A stretch of DNA of 44,627 nt, from assembly GCA_910577035.1 (NCBI GenBank), contig CAJTKW010000035.1, forward strand, positions 1-44,627, given 5' to 3'. The position numbers and the translations under genes are program-made. The DNA comes from an uncultured Acetatifactor sp. (GTDB taxonomy: Bacteria; Bacillota; Clostridia; Lachnospirales; Lachnospiraceae). Shown here piece by piece: positions 6,155-14,811 of this stretch; within the stretch, counting starts at the first letter, position 1, and every line of letters starts with the position of its first letter. The notes beneath the pieces are model-generated. The model saw only the letters and a program-made list of their open reading frames with translations, was not told where the DNA came from and did not search any database.

Positions 6155-6325
6155 AAAAATCCGGGTGCCAGTTGGAGCTGCGGGATCCTGCGCATTGGGG
6201 CAGGTAGATGGAGCGGCTGGGAAAACAAAAGCAGCATACATAATGGAAGACCGGCCCTCCCTGGGGAATCAGGAGAAGGCCGGCAACGGTAATCACACAA
6301 TTATCATAGCAAAGTATTGGAAGAA

Positions 6326-8311
6326 ATGCAAGAAAAAGGTGGTGGTTTTTTGGAGCGGATCACGGTGGAAGAGTATGCCAGCCTGAGGGGCTGTACAGTG
6401 CAGTATGTAAGAAGGTTAATTTCATCAGGCCAGCTGCGAGCAACAGAGCGCTTTGGAGCGGGCGGCAGGAACGGTTTGAGCTACCTGATTGACCTGGCGG
6501 ACTGCGATCCGGCGATCATCAAGAAGTATAAGCGGATACATAAGGCGGAGCAGGAGCGTGCAAGCCCGGTGAAGCTGCAGGTTGTCCCGGACAATCCGGA
6601 GGAGCTGACGGAAAAGGAGCGGGAAGAGGTGGCCTTCTGGAAGCGGGTGCTGGGAGAGTGGAATTCTTACCGGGAGGAGTACCCTGGAAAGAAGGATGAG
6701 GCGGATGAGCGGTTTGTCCGGTACCTGGAGGCGAACTATCAAGGCCGGAACTTCTCTGTCCGGATGCTGTATCGGAAAAACAAGGCCTGGAAGGAGCTTG
6801 GGGAGTGTGCCCTGGCGGATGGCCGGGGCAAGCATGACAACCATAATAAGGCGGTGCCGTCTGTGGTCTTTGACATCTTTGAATATTTTTATCTGGATGG
6901 AAACAAGGAAACCCTGACGAAGTGTATGAAGCTGACGGAGTTGCAGCTGGAAAAGGAGGGGCTTACGGAATACCTGCCCATTGCCAGTGATGATGCTTTC
7001 TTACGGGAGATCAGGAAAAATATCCCGGTTCCAGTCCTGAAATATTTCAGGGAAGGAGAGAAGGCATTTCGAGACGAGTGTGCCCCTTATATTAAGCGTG
7101 TATATGATGATCTGAAGTCTAATGACATTTGGGTCTGCGACAACCATACCTTTGACATCTTTGTGGATGATGGGGAGCATAAGAAGCCCGTGAGGGTGTA
7201 CCTGACGGCGTTTATGGACATCAGGAGTAGAAAGATGATGGGCTGGTATGTGACGGATGCGCCCTGTTCCGATGCAACGTTACAGGCGCTGCGCCGGGGG
7301 ATTGAGAAATACGGGATCCCCAAACGGATCCTGTCAGACAACGGCCGGGAATTCTTAACCCATGACATCGGCGGCCGGGGCTTCCGCAAAGACGGCAGGA
7401 AGGAGGGGGAGCACCGGATCCCGACGATCCTTGACAACCTGCAGATTGAATTCAGGACGGCGATGGTGCGGAATGCCAGGGCAAAGATTGTTGAGCGGGC
7501 TTTCAGGGAGGTAAAGGAGTGCTTCTCCCGCCTGTTTGCAGGGTATACCGGGGGGACCATAGCGGAGAGGCCGGAGCGCCTGAAGGAGCTGGCAAAGAAG
7601 GCATCCAATTTTACCCCCTATGCGGATTTCTGCCGCTACGTTGACACTTACATAGAGGGCTGGTTTAACTGCCAGGAGCATGTAGGCGTTGGCATGGGGC
7701 ACAAGACCAGGAACCAGGTCTATGAGGAGCAGCTGGTGGAGGTGCGGAAGGCGTCGCAGGCGGACCTGAACCTGATGATGCTGCGCAACACCCGGATGCA
7801 GAAGGTTAAGCGGGAGGGCGTGGTGCTGAAGCTGTACGGGACGGAGCTTACCTTCTGGAACCAGGAGCTTGCCTTTAACCACCTGGAGGAAATTGTCTAT
7901 GTCCGGTACAATCCTGATGACCTGGCGGAGGTCAGGGTCTACGACGAGCAGGACCGGTTCCTGGGCACGGCAGCCCAGAAGACGGCGCTGAGCTACTTCG
8001 CGGACAAGGAAGCGGTGGCGGAGCGGATGAAGGAGCAGAGGCAGTTTGAGAAGTTTGTGGCGGCTTACAAGAAGAATAAGGGCATCCAGGCGGAGGACAA
8101 GCTGGCGCTGATCCTGGCGGAGGCGGAGCGCAACCTTGCTGCAGGGGAGAAGCTGGATCCGAAGATCATCACCCTGGTTCGGGCAGCAGATGAGGCAGCA
8201 GGCACCGAAGAGGCGGAAGCGTTTGGGATGGCAGCCGGCGGGGATGTGCCGATCGAATTCTGGGAGAGGGCCCTGGAGCGGATGGAAGCAGCAAAGAATG
8301 ATAACAAGTAA
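6326..8311 (+). CDS. MuA-like DDE transposase
   Basis: This 661-residue protein is nearly the size of Mu A (663). An N-terminal helix-turn-helix (YASLRGCTVQYVRRLISSGQ) precedes an end-binding region. An integrase-type core follows, with catalytic D272 (WVCDNHTFDIFV), D338 (LSDNGREF) and E390 (KIVERAFREVK). Their spacing is close to Mu D269, D336 and E392. The C-terminal part should contact MuB. The start is uncertain: ATG 6326 has a weak GGAAG, while TTG 6350 has AGGTGG at 7 bases. The protein should cut both ends at the TG/CA tips and join them to 5-bp-staggered targets, which agrees with the duplication found here. Confidence 0.93.
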   Translation: MQEKGGGFLERITVEEYASLRGCTVQYVRRLISSGQLRATERFGAGGRNGLSYLIDLADCDPAIIKKYKRIHKAEQERASPVKLQVVPDNPEELTEKEREEVAFWKRVLGEWNSYREEYPGKKDEADERFVRYLEANYQGRNFSVRMLYRKNKAWKELGECALADGRGKHDNHNKAVPSVVFDIFEYFYLDGNKETLTKCMKLTELQLEKEGLTEYLPIASDDAFLREIRKNIPVPVLKYFREGEKAFRDECAPYIKRVYDDLKSNDIWVCDNHTFDIFVDDGEHKKPVRVYLTAFMDIRSRKMMGWYVTDAPCSDATLQALRRGIEKYGIPKRILSDNGREFLTHDIGGRGFRKDGRKEGEHRIPTILDNLQIEFRTAMVRNARAKIVERAFREVKECFSRLFAGYTGGTIAERPERLKELAKKASNFTPYADFCRYVDTYIEGWFNCQEHVGVGMGHKTRNQVYEEQLVEVRKASQADLNLMMLRNTRMQKVKREGVVLKLYGTELTFWNQELAFNHLEEIVYVRYNPDDLAEVRVYDEQDRFLGTAAQKTALSYFADKEAVAERMKEQRQFEKFVAAYKKNKGIQAEDKLALILAEAERNLAAGEKLDPKIITLVRAADEAAGTEEAEAFGMAAGGDVPIEFWERALERMEAAKNDNK

Positions 8312-8326
8312 GAGGAGGAACTGAGT

Positions 8327-9253
8327 ATGGAAGAAAAAGCGGTAACCATGCAGGAAATGACGATGGAGGAGGCAATCGACTGGCTGAAAGAGTACATGCA
8401 GTCCACGGGGAAAAAGCAGGCGGTGGTGGCGCAGGAGCTTGGCATCTCCGGGGGCGGGCTCTCCAGCTTCCTTTCCGGGAGCTATAAGACGCCACACACC
8501 ATCATCCCGAAGGTGCAGAACCTAAAGGAGATCAACCAGGGTAAGCGGACAGTGCTGACGGATCCGCCCTTTGTGGAGACCAGCGTCTCCAGGACGGTGG
8601 AGGCAGCCATCAAGTACAGCCACCTGCGGGGTAAAATATCGGTGGTTTACGGGGATGCGGGGATAGGGAAGACCCAGGCCTTTAAGCATTACCTGGCGGC
8701 CAATGAGCTTGCCATCGGGGTCACGATCTCCCCCACCTATGCCTCCATCACCGGCGTGAATGAGCTGCTGGCGGAGCAGCTGGGGGTCAGGGAGCGGGTG
8801 GCAAGGAAGATCACCCGGGAGATCGCATTAAAGCTGAAAGGATCCGGCAGGGTGATTGTGATCGACGAGGCCCAGCATCTGACGGTGCGGGCACTGAACC
8901 ATATCCGGTGCCTTGCGGATGAGGCGGAGGTCGGCGTCTGTTTCATCGGGAATGAAGAGGTTTACAGCAAGTTAAAGGGATCCGGGAAGGCGGACTTTGC
9001 ACAGCTGTTTAGCCGGCTTGGGATGCGGGCGCCGGTGGGGGTGAACACCATCACCAGGGAGGACGTGGAGAAGGTCTTCCAGGCAGCAGGGCTGCAGAAG
9101 GAGGCGCTGGATATTTTATACCAGATCTGCCATACCAACTATGGGCTGCGGGGTGCCGTGAACGTATTTACCAATACGGCCAATGTATTCCAGGGTGACA
9201 TAAACGCCGGGACCATCGCCCGGATGATGCGGCAGCTGAACATAGGGAGGTAG
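8327..9253 (+). CDS. MuB-like AAA+ target-selection ATPase
   Basis: This 308-residue protein (Mu B is 312) has an N-terminal helix-turn-helix at about residues 28-55. The AAA+ core has Walker A GDAGIGKT (109-116) and Walker B VIVIDEAQH (D180, E181), then sensor-1-like VCFIGNEEVY. It starts 16 bases after the transposase stop with GAGGAGG before the ATG. By family knowledge it binds target DNA, activates the transposase and gives target immunity, which would protect the phage's own DNA from insertion. Confidence 0.92.
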   Translation: MEEKAVTMQEMTMEEAIDWLKEYMQSTGKKQAVVAQELGISGGGLSSFLSGSYKTPHTIIPKVQNLKEINQGKRTVLTDPPFVETSVSRTVEAAIKYSHLRGKISVVYGDAGIGKTQAFKHYLAANELAIGVTISPTYASITGVNELLAEQLGVRERVARKITREIALKLKGSGRVIVIDEAQHLTVRALNHIRCLADEAEVGVCFIGNEEVYSKLKGSGKADFAQLFSRLGMRAPVGVNTITREDVEKVFQAAGLQKEALDILYQICHTNYGLRGAVNVFTNTANVFQGDINAGTIARMMRQLNIGR

Positions 9254-9256
9254 GCT

Positions 9257-9508
9257 ATGGTCTCGGAGGAGCTGAAGAGGGAGTACTGGAAGGTAATCCG
9301 GCGGACACGCCCGTCTGGCCGGATCAGCCCCGGGCTGGTCAGCAGGACGGAAGAGCAGTGGAAGGCGTTTGATGAGGATGTGGTGGCGGAGGCGCTGCGG
9401 GTGCATATCGTGCAGCATAAAAGCGAGAAGGAATGTTATACGCTGGGGATTATGAGGAACCTGCAGAAACAAAAGGACAAGGGGAAGTGGGAAGGAGGAA
9501 CGGCATGA
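9257..9508 (+). CDS. Small early protein of unknown function
   Basis: This 83-residue basic helical protein has no recognised domain. It starts three bases after the MuB-like stop, and its last codons overlap the next ATG (ATGA), so the three genes are coupled. Position just after MuB is typical for small semi-essential early genes of Mu-like phages. Confidence 0.65.
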   Translation: MVSEELKREYWKVIRRTRPSGRISPGLVSRTEEQWKAFDEDVVAEALRVHIVQHKSEKECYTLGIMRNLQKQKDKGKWEGGTA

Positions 9509-9807
9509 ACAAGAATAAATCGTGTGTATGTAACCAGTGCGGCAGGAAAATGAAGATAAAGATAAGGCAGGAAGTCATTGATCATGAAGAGGACGGGGAA
9601 GAGGTTATAGAGCAGTTTATGGCCTGTCCGGTATGTAACAAGCGGTATACGATTTTTATTTCGGACAGGTCTATTCGTGAGAAAATGGCAGCCAGGGAGA
9701 GCCTAAGGGAAAAGAACAGGTCCTGCAATCCGGCGCTGGACATTACGTTAAAAACCGAAATTCAACAGCACTTAAAAGAGTTGAAGAAAAGGTATTTCAG
9801 AGAATGA
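9505..9807 (+). CDS. Zinc-ribbon early protein
   Basis: This 100-residue protein has an N-terminal zinc ribbon with CVCNQC and CPVCNKRY about 35 residues apart, then a charged helical tail. The ATG at 9505 follows AAGGAGGAA and overlaps the previous stop. Similar small transglycosylase-like or zinc-ribbon phage proteins exist, but no function can be assigned. Confidence 0.65.
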   Translation: MNKNKSCVCNQCGRKMKIKIRQEVIDHEEDGEEVIEQFMACPVCNKRYTIFISDRSIREKMAARESLREKNRSCNPALDITLKTEIQQHLKELKKRYFRE

Positions 9808-9820
9808 AGGAGGGGGAGAG

Positions 9821-10042
9821 ATGCAGAAAATTGAAATTACATTGAGCGGCTTGGAGGAGGAGCGGTGCGCGGCGCTGATCGAGCGGCTGGCGGATGAAAC
9901 CATCAGCAAATTTGATGTCTCAAAGATTCAGGGCTACTGCGGCAAGGCGCCAATTAGGAAAGGGAATGGGGAGCTGCTGGTGCCGGATTTTATGCGGAGG
10001 CCTGATAAGAAGCGGTCTTGGTTTGCCAGGAAGGAGGGGTAG
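9821..10042 (+). CDS. Small early protein of unknown function
   Basis: This 73-residue protein starts MQKIEITLSGLEEE, a beta strand followed by a helix, and has a basic tail. AAGGAGGGGG lies upstream of the ATG. No family was recognised. Confidence 0.6.
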   Translation: MQKIEITLSGLEEERCAALIERLADETISKFDVSKIQGYCGKAPIRKGNGELLVPDFMRRPDKKRSWFARKEG

Positions 10043-10044
10043 GA

Positions 10045-10446
10045 ATGAAGCAGGATAGTGAGGGAGCCGGCAGCAGGATAAACGCCGGAACAGATGGCGA
10101 TCTGATCAGCAGGAGCGCACTAATGTGGGCGATGGCGGGAATTGCCCTGAATGCAGAAAAAGATGTACGTGCCTGGATAGAGGCGGCACGGGTGGTGGAA
10201 GAGGCGCCGGCTGTGACGAACGGGGCGAAACGGTTTGTCAGGTGTGACTGCTGTCAGTTTTGCGCACAGTCAGAAGAGGGGGAATTCTGGTGCCGGTCCC
10301 TGGGAGGATTAGGCGGGGAGCTGCATCCAGAAGAAGGCGACGGCTGCTGCAGGGGGCAAAGGATGGAACCGGCCGACCCCGGGGAAGAAGACATGTGTGA
10401 CTGGATCAGGGAGACTGCCGAAAAATCAAAAGGAGGTACTGGGTGA
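10045..10446 (+). CDS. DLISR-motif early protein with Cys cluster
   Basis: This 133-residue protein has the DLISRSALMWAM segment seen in many small clostridial phage proteins. A later CDCCQFC plus further cysteines (WCRSLG, GDGCCRG) look like a zinc-binding module. The ATG at 10045 has AAGGAGGGG upstream; the longer frame start does not. The next gene overlaps by one base. Function is unknown. Confidence 0.6.
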   Translation: MKQDSEGAGSRINAGTDGDLISRSALMWAMAGIALNAEKDVRAWIEAARVVEEAPAVTNGAKRFVRCDCCQFCAQSEEGEFWCRSLGGLGGELHPEEGDGCCRGQRMEPADPGEEDMCDWIRETAEKSKGGTG

Positions 10447-10610
10447 TGACAATGAGTGAAAAGAGTTTTCGGGAATTTGATTCAGCCTGGGAAGAAGCCA
10501 GGGACTGCTTTGCCAGGCTTAAGAGGAGAAAAGCCAGGATCGTGACCGTCAGGGGGAAAGACGGCAGGGCATACCGCTATACGGAGCCCATAGAGGCAGC
10601 CGGTTCCTGA
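10446..10610 (+). CDS. Small basic protein of unknown function
   Basis: This 54-residue ORF starts in a TGATG overlap with the previous stop. AAAGGAGG lies about 10 bases upstream. The product is rich in Arg and Lys (RLKRRKARIVTVRGKDGRAY), with a helical N-terminus and a short beta tail. Tight coupling and a good ribosome site favour a real gene. Confidence 0.6.
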   Translation: MTMSEKSFREFDSAWEEARDCFARLKRRKARIVTVRGKDGRAYRYTEPIEAAGS

Positions 10611-10630
10611 CTGCCTGAGGTCAATACAAT

Positions 10631-10662
10631 CCCTGCCATGTATATATCCAGGCATGGCAGGG
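10631..10662. other. Strong stem-loop after the early gene block
   Basis: A perfect 10-bp stem CCCTGCCATG/CATGGCAGGG has a 12-base loop and no following T run. It lies in the 150-bp gap before gam. It could protect upstream mRNA 3' ends or be a protein-binding site; it does not look like a standard intrinsic terminator. Confidence 0.6.
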
Positions 10663-10760
10663 GCCTTAATGCAGCCGAAGCCGGTCCGAAGCCCGGGGAA
10701 ATGCAGACGGAGGAGAACCTATATAAATCTATATATAAGTAGAAAGGAAGGAGACGACAG

Positions 10761-11252
10761 ATGAGGAAAAGAGTCACAGAGAAGGTACTGCAGTCCTGGG
10801 ATGAGGTGAATGAGGCCTTAAAGAACATTGGCAGGGCGGACAATGCCATTGCAGCCATTGAGGCCCGGATGAATGAGCAGATCGCCCAGGTCAAGGCGGA
10901 GGCGAAGGCCCAGGCAAAGGAGTACGAGGAAACCAAGAAGCTGCAGGAGATGATGATCCAGCAGTATGTATCCGTCAACAAGTCGGAGTTGAAGGGGAAA
11001 AGCCATAAGCTGGCTTTTGGTGTGGTAGGCTTCCGCTTCAGCACAAAGCTGGTGCTGCCCAAGGAGGTCAAGCCGGTGATCGAGGCCTTGAGGAGCAACG
11101 GCATGCTGGACTGCCTGAACCAGGCGGTAACGATCAACAAGGAGGTGTTAAAGACCTATGCCGAGGAGCAGATCCTGAAGGTAGGCGGCTCCCTGCAGAA
11201 GGCGGATACATTTTGGTATGAGGTAGATAAAGAATCTATCCAGGACAAATAG
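10761..11252 (+). CDS. gam: Gam-like host-nuclease inhibitor
   Basis: This 163-residue protein (Mu Gam is 174) has a long N-terminal coiled coil (about residues 15-75, EARMNEQIAQVKAEAKAQAK). The conserved SELKGKSHKLAFGVVGFRFS segment follows, then VLPKEVKPVIEAL. Mu Gam is a Ku-like protein that binds DNA ends and shields them from exonucleases. AAAGGAAGGAG precedes the ATG. Place after the small early genes matches Mu. Confidence 0.88.
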   Translation: MRKRVTEKVLQSWDEVNEALKNIGRADNAIAAIEARMNEQIAQVKAEAKAQAKEYEETKKLQEMMIQQYVSVNKSELKGKSHKLAFGVVGFRFSTKLVLPKEVKPVIEALRSNGMLDCLNQAVTINKEVLKTYAEEQILKVGGSLQKADTFWYEVDKESIQDK

Positions 11253-11263
11253 GAGGTGGCAGG

Positions 11264-12103
11264 ATGGCACAGAAGGTTATCGCCCTGGATGCAGGGCATG
11301 GGATGCGGACGGCGGGAAAGCGGTGTATGAAGGCACTGGATCCCAACGAGACGCGGGAATGGTTTTTGAATGACCGGATCATGGACAAGGTGGAGGCGAT
11401 GCTGGCAGTATATGACTGCAAGGTGATCCGGGTGGGGGATACCACGGGGGCAAAGGATGTGTCCCTTGGCTCCAGGGTGAGGACGGCAAACGCTGCTAAG
11501 GCAGACATATATATATCCATGCACCATAATGCAGGCATCCATGGGGGCAGCGGGGGCGGGACGGTAGTATTTTACAGTTCTGGAAGCCCGGAACGCGGCG
11601 CACAGGCGCAGAAGCTTTACCAGGCCATTGCCTCCCGCACAGGGCTTAAGGGCAACCGTAGCCAGAAAGTCATCAAAAAGGGTTTTTACGTAATTAAAAA
11701 TACGTCCATGCCTGCCTTCCTGGTAGAGAATGGCTTTATGGACAGTAAGACGGATACGCCGATCATCCTGACAGAGCGCCATGCAGACAGGACAGCGGAG
11801 GGCGTTACAGACTTTGTGGTGGCCATGCTGCAGCTTAAGGAAAAGTGCAGCATGGCAGGGAGTGGCAGTATCCGCACGGAGGACGTCCTGGCGGCAGTCG
11901 GAAGCAGCGGGAAGTATTATCCGGCTTATACCGGCAAGGCGACCACCCTGTCAGCTGCCATGACGTCCCTGGGGATCACCAGCACCTACAGCTACCGGAA
12001 ACAGGTCGCTGCAGCAAATGGCATATCCGGGTATCGCGGCACGGCATCCCAGAATACCCAGATGTACAACCTGCTTACGGCGGGCCTGCTGAAGCGTATT
12101 TAA
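11264..12103 (+). CDS. N-acetylmuramoyl-L-alanine amidase (endolysin)
   Basis: This 279-residue protein starts with an Amidase_3 domain: ALDAGHGMRT with the first zinc histidine, the SMHHNAG segment with a further one, and the FLVENGFMDS segment with the catalytic glutamate. The last ~65 residues (from about 215) form a separate helical module that probably binds the cell wall. No signal peptide is seen, so export needs a holin; candidate holins lie at 13152 and 13658. The gene lies between gam and gp16, apart from them, which is unusual for Mu-type order. Confidence 0.9.
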   Translation: MAQKVIALDAGHGMRTAGKRCMKALDPNETREWFLNDRIMDKVEAMLAVYDCKVIRVGDTTGAKDVSLGSRVRTANAAKADIYISMHHNAGIHGGSGGGTVVFYSSGSPERGAQAQKLYQAIASRTGLKGNRSQKVIKKGFYVIKNTSMPAFLVENGFMDSKTDTPIILTERHADRTAEGVTDFVVAMLQLKEKCSMAGSGSIRTEDVLAAVGSSGKYYPAYTGKATTLSAAMTSLGITSTYSYRKQVAAANGISGYRGTASQNTQMYNLLTAGLLKRI

Positions 12104-12139
12104 AAAGGACAACGGAAGACCGGAGAGGAGGAAAAAGGG

Positions 12140-12643
12140 ATGGCAGGAAGAGGCGGGAAAGCGGCGGTCACGGCAGCACAGATGAGGAAAATCCATGTAC
12201 TTGCCAGGGAGTACGGCCTGGATGATGACCTGCTGCATGTCCATATCCAGACCGTCACCGGCAAGGACAGCTTGAGAAAGCTGTCCCTGGGGGAAGCGGT
12301 TCGGGTCATTGACAGCCTGGACCAGAAGGCGGATCAAATGACATGGAGGCAGAAATATTTTATTGACAGGCTGCTGCAGGAGCTGGGCTGGACGGATGGG
12401 CAGGGGCAGCCGGATTACAACCGGCTGGACGGGTTCTGCAGCAAGTATTATGGGGTGGACAGCCATAAGTGGATTACCAGGCGGAATGCGTCGAATGTGA
12501 TCGAGGGGCTGAAGAACATGGCCAGGAAGGAGGGAGCTGACAGGAAGGCAGCGGAAGGGACTGCCGGGAACACGGCAGGAAGTGCTATCGGGGATCCGGG
12601 AGGCGGTTATCATGGAAAGGGACAAACTGATCAAAAGGCTTGA
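12140..12643 (+). CDS. GemA/gp16-family regulator
   Basis: This 167-residue protein begins with a ~110-residue DUF1018 region. The opening KIHVLAREYGLDDDLLHVHI and the motif MTWRQKYFIDRLLQELGW are typical of Mu gp16/GemA. The last ~40 residues are low-complexity Gly/Ala. The Mu protein is linked to control of host gene expression and DNA topology, but its mechanism is unclear. The end overlaps mor by 32 bases. Confidence 0.82.
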   Translation: MAGRGGKAAVTAAQMRKIHVLAREYGLDDDLLHVHIQTVTGKDSLRKLSLGEAVRVIDSLDQKADQMTWRQKYFIDRLLQELGWTDGQGQPDYNRLDGFCSKYYGVDSHKWITRRNASNVIEGLKNMARKEGADRKAAEGTAGNTAGSAIGDPGGGYHGKGQTDQKA

Positions 12644-13073
12644 GATGGATGACCTGAAGGAGCAGCACAGGGAGATTGCTGAAATAGTCGGGATGGAATT
12701 CTTTTTTGAGCTGGTGAAGAATTTTGGCGGGGACTTCATCTATATCCCAACAGAAAGGGAGATCACAAAGAACCTGGCTTACCGGCTGATGATAGAAGAG
12801 TTTGACGGTACAAATATTAAGGCGCTGGCAAAAAAGTATGGGGTATCCAAGTCCACGGCCTATAACGTGTTGAAAGACCATATCAAAGGGAAAAAAAATA
12901 ATAACAGGTTCCAGATCAGGAAAGAGGACCAAAAGATACCCAAAGCCAAAGAAGGGAGTAATAAGAAAAAGCCTAAAGGAAAGGATTCGGTGGTCTCCGG
13001 GCAGATGTCAATAGAAGATTGGCTCGGCTCTAAACAGTTCAAAAAGGAAGAAAAACTAGATTTCACATTGTAA
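12612..13073 (+). CDS. mor: Mor-family middle/late transcription activator
   Basis: This 153-residue protein shows the Mor family layout: an N-terminal dimerisation region (IAEIVGMEFFFELVKNFGGD, then FIYIP) and a helix-turn-helix (IKALAKKYGVSKSTAYNVLK). A Lys-rich tail of about 50 residues ends QMSIEDWLGSKQ. The tail is longer than in Mu Mor (129 residues). The ATG at 12612 has GGGAGGCGG upstream. An intrinsic terminator follows directly, so mor probably closes the early/middle transcript and activates the late genes beyond it. Confidence 0.85.
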   Translation: MERDKLIKRLEMDDLKEQHREIAEIVGMEFFFELVKNFGGDFIYIPTEREITKNLAYRLMIEEFDGTNIKALAKKYGVSKSTAYNVLKDHIKGKKNNNRFQIRKEDQKIPKAKEGSNKKKPKGKDSVVSGQMSIEDWLGSKQFKKEEKLDFTL

Positions 13074-13090
13074 AAATAACCCTCTAAAAT

Positions 13091-13126
13091 GGACAGTGCA
13101 AGGACAGATTGCATTGTCCGTTTTTT
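13091..13126 (+). terminator. Terminator after mor
   Basis: GGACAGTGCA pairs with TGCATTGTCC (one G-T pair) around a 9-base loop and is followed by GTTTTTT. It separates the early/middle genes from the lysis and head genes. Confidence 0.85.
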
Positions 13127-13151
13127 GTATATCCGGAGGGAGGGAAAAGAT

Positions 13152-13658
13152 ATGTTAAAAGAGGTTCTGCTCACAATGATTGCAGCTGTGGTGATTACCT
13201 TGATCCTGATTGCCTGGAAGCGTGCAGTTGAGGCATTGCGGGAGATGATGGTATGCAACCGGGCCAAAGCGCAGGCCGCCAAGAATGAGGCAGCTGTTAC
13301 CGCTTATGACATGGCGATCGCGGTGCTGGACAGTGTTGCGCAGGTCACGGTCAGCCGGATCGAAGCGACACAGGCAGCAACCGTCAGGAAGGCGGTGAAA
13401 AGCGGGGAGAAGGCATTTACGGAGCTTACGAAATGCGGGGAAGAGGCCTATCAGGACATTGTGGCACAGCTGTCCCCCTATGTCATGGCCTCCCTGGAGA
13501 CCTGTGTGGAGGATACGGAGCGGCTGATCCGCAACAAGATCGAGGCAGTGCTGCCGCAGGTAAAGCAGGAGTACAGAATGCTGGAAGATAAGGAAATGGA
13601 GTGCGGGGAAGCGGAGGCACTGCCCTGGGACATTGACACGGAAGGGGGAGGGCAGTGA
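13152..13658 (+). CDS. Membrane protein, LL-H-type holin candidate
   Basis: This 168-residue protein has one N-terminal transmembrane helix (about residues 6-22) followed by a long Ala/Glu-rich helical domain with the repeated AVxxAEK-like pattern of LL-H family holins. The ATG at 13152 follows GGAGGGAGGG. It overlaps the next membrane-protein gene by one base. A holin for the separately located amidase would be expected here. The alternative is a structural coiled-coil membrane protein. Confidence 0.55.
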   Translation: MLKEVLLTMIAAVVITLILIAWKRAVEALREMMVCNRAKAQAAKNEAAVTAYDMAIAVLDSVAQVTVSRIEATQAATVRKAVKSGEKAFTELTKCGEEAYQDIVAQLSPYVMASLETCVEDTERLIRNKIEAVLPQVKQEYRMLEDKEMECGEAEALPWDIDTEGGGQ

Positions 13659-14200
13659 TGGCAGACCGGGCAGGCTGGGTACTGGCAATGGCAGCGGACC
13701 GGACTCTGGCAACAGCGGGAGGGATTGAGAACCTGGCCTTTTCGGAAGCCGGCAAATGGGCGGTGGAGCTGGGGGTGTGTGCCGTGCTGCTGCTGATCTT
13801 TGTATTTTATTTTATCCGGAAATCCATCAGTGACGACAAGCGGGTGAACAAGGCCTATGACGATGCCCAGCAGAAGATTGCCGACTGTGACAAGCAGATC
13901 AGGGAGCGGGAGAACTACCTGCTGGCGGAAAGTGCAACACGGGAAGAGATCATCCGCCAGGAGTCTGAAAAGCGGGAGAACCTGATCCGGAGGGAGGCGG
14001 AGAAGCGGGAGAGCATCCTGATGGCAAACCAGGATAAGATGGTGGACTCCATGAGGGAGATTACCGTATCCCTCTCCAAGATCGAGATAGCTTTAACCAA
14101 GATGGAATCCAGACATGAAACGGACATCCGGCAGATCAAGGATCAGATGGAGACCATGGAAAACAAGATCGACCGGATCGACCAGAAGGGGGACAGATGA
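13658..14200 (+). CDS. Membrane-anchored coiled-coil protein, BhlA/XhlA-like
   Basis: This 180-residue protein has one transmembrane helix (about residues 37-55, LGVCAVLLLIFVFYFIRK). A long charged coiled coil runs to the C-terminus (RENLIRREAEKRESILMANQ and SRHETDIRQIKDQMETMENK). One membrane anchor plus coiled coil resembles BhlA/XhlA holin-accessory proteins, though it is longer than usual. Its ATG overlaps the stop of the holin candidate. Confidence 0.55.
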   Translation: MADRAGWVLAMAADRTLATAGGIENLAFSEAGKWAVELGVCAVLLLIFVFYFIRKSISDDKRVNKAYDDAQQKIADCDKQIRERENYLLAESATREEIIRQESEKRENLIRREAEKRESILMANQDKMVDSMREITVSLSKIEIALTKMESRHETDIRQIKDQMETMENKIDRIDQKGDR

Positions 14201-14811
14201 CGGACAGGCTGGAAGTGAGTGAAATGAAGCTGCTGCGGGGAGACATTATCGAAACGCTGTACCGGACCTATGGCACAGACATCCGGATCGCGGCGATCAG
14301 GAACGCGCTGCGCTCCAAGGGGCTGCTTCCGGAAGAGCAGCTGAAGAAGTGTATTTACTACCTGGGCGGCGAGGGCAAGAGATACATACACGTAGAAGTG
14401 AACCAGGGAAACTGGATGGACTCTTTGGCCTGGCTGAATCCTGTCGGCGTGAACCTCGCGGAAGGCGATAAGGATGATGTGGGAGTGATCTTTGATGAGG
14501 GACAGGCGAGGAACAGCCTGGAAGTGACGGAAAGGAAGATGCTGCGGGGGGCTGTTATCGAGACGCTGTACAAAACCTATGGGACAGACATCCGGATTGC
14601 AGTCCTGAGGAATGCCCTGCGGTCCAAGGGGCTGATACTGGAGGATGAGCTGAAAAAGTGTATATTTTATCTGGGTGGCGAACAAAAGGAATTTACCCAT
14701 GTGGAAGTTAATCAGGAAAACTGGCTGGACTCTTTGATCTGGCTGAATCCTGTAGGTGTAAACCTTGCAGAAGGTGACAGAGATGATATGGGGGTGATCT
14801 TGAATGAGTGA
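14197..14811 (+). CDS. Internally duplicated winged-helix-like phage protein
   Basis: This 204-residue protein is two tandem copies of one ~105-residue unit. MLRGAVIETLYKTYGTDIRI in copy 2 matches LLRGDIIETLYRTYGTDIRI in copy 1, and both end SLxWLNPVGVNLAEGD. Each unit looks like a winged helix of the small Mu-like phage family found near gp26/gp27. The DNA of the copies has diverged, so the duplication is not very recent. The start overlaps the previous stop (ATGA). The next gene encodes a third, more distant relative. Function is unknown. Confidence 0.75.
   Translation: MTDRLEVSEMKLLRGDIIETLYRTYGTDIRIAAIRNALRSKGLLPEEQLKKCIYYLGGEGKRYIHVEVNQGNWMDSLAWLNPVGVNLAEGDKDDVGVIFDEGQARNSLEVTERKMLRGAVIETLYKTYGTDIRIAVLRNALRSKGLILEDELKKCIFYLGGEQKEFTHVEVNQENWLDSLIWLNPVGVNLAEGDRDDMGVILNE

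Noticed and set aside
6135..6386. 83-codon frame between the HTH gene and the transposase
   Set aside because: It overlaps both neighbours, has mixed composition and no good start. Only a short GGCC-rich inverted repeat (6254-6286 region) is seen there.
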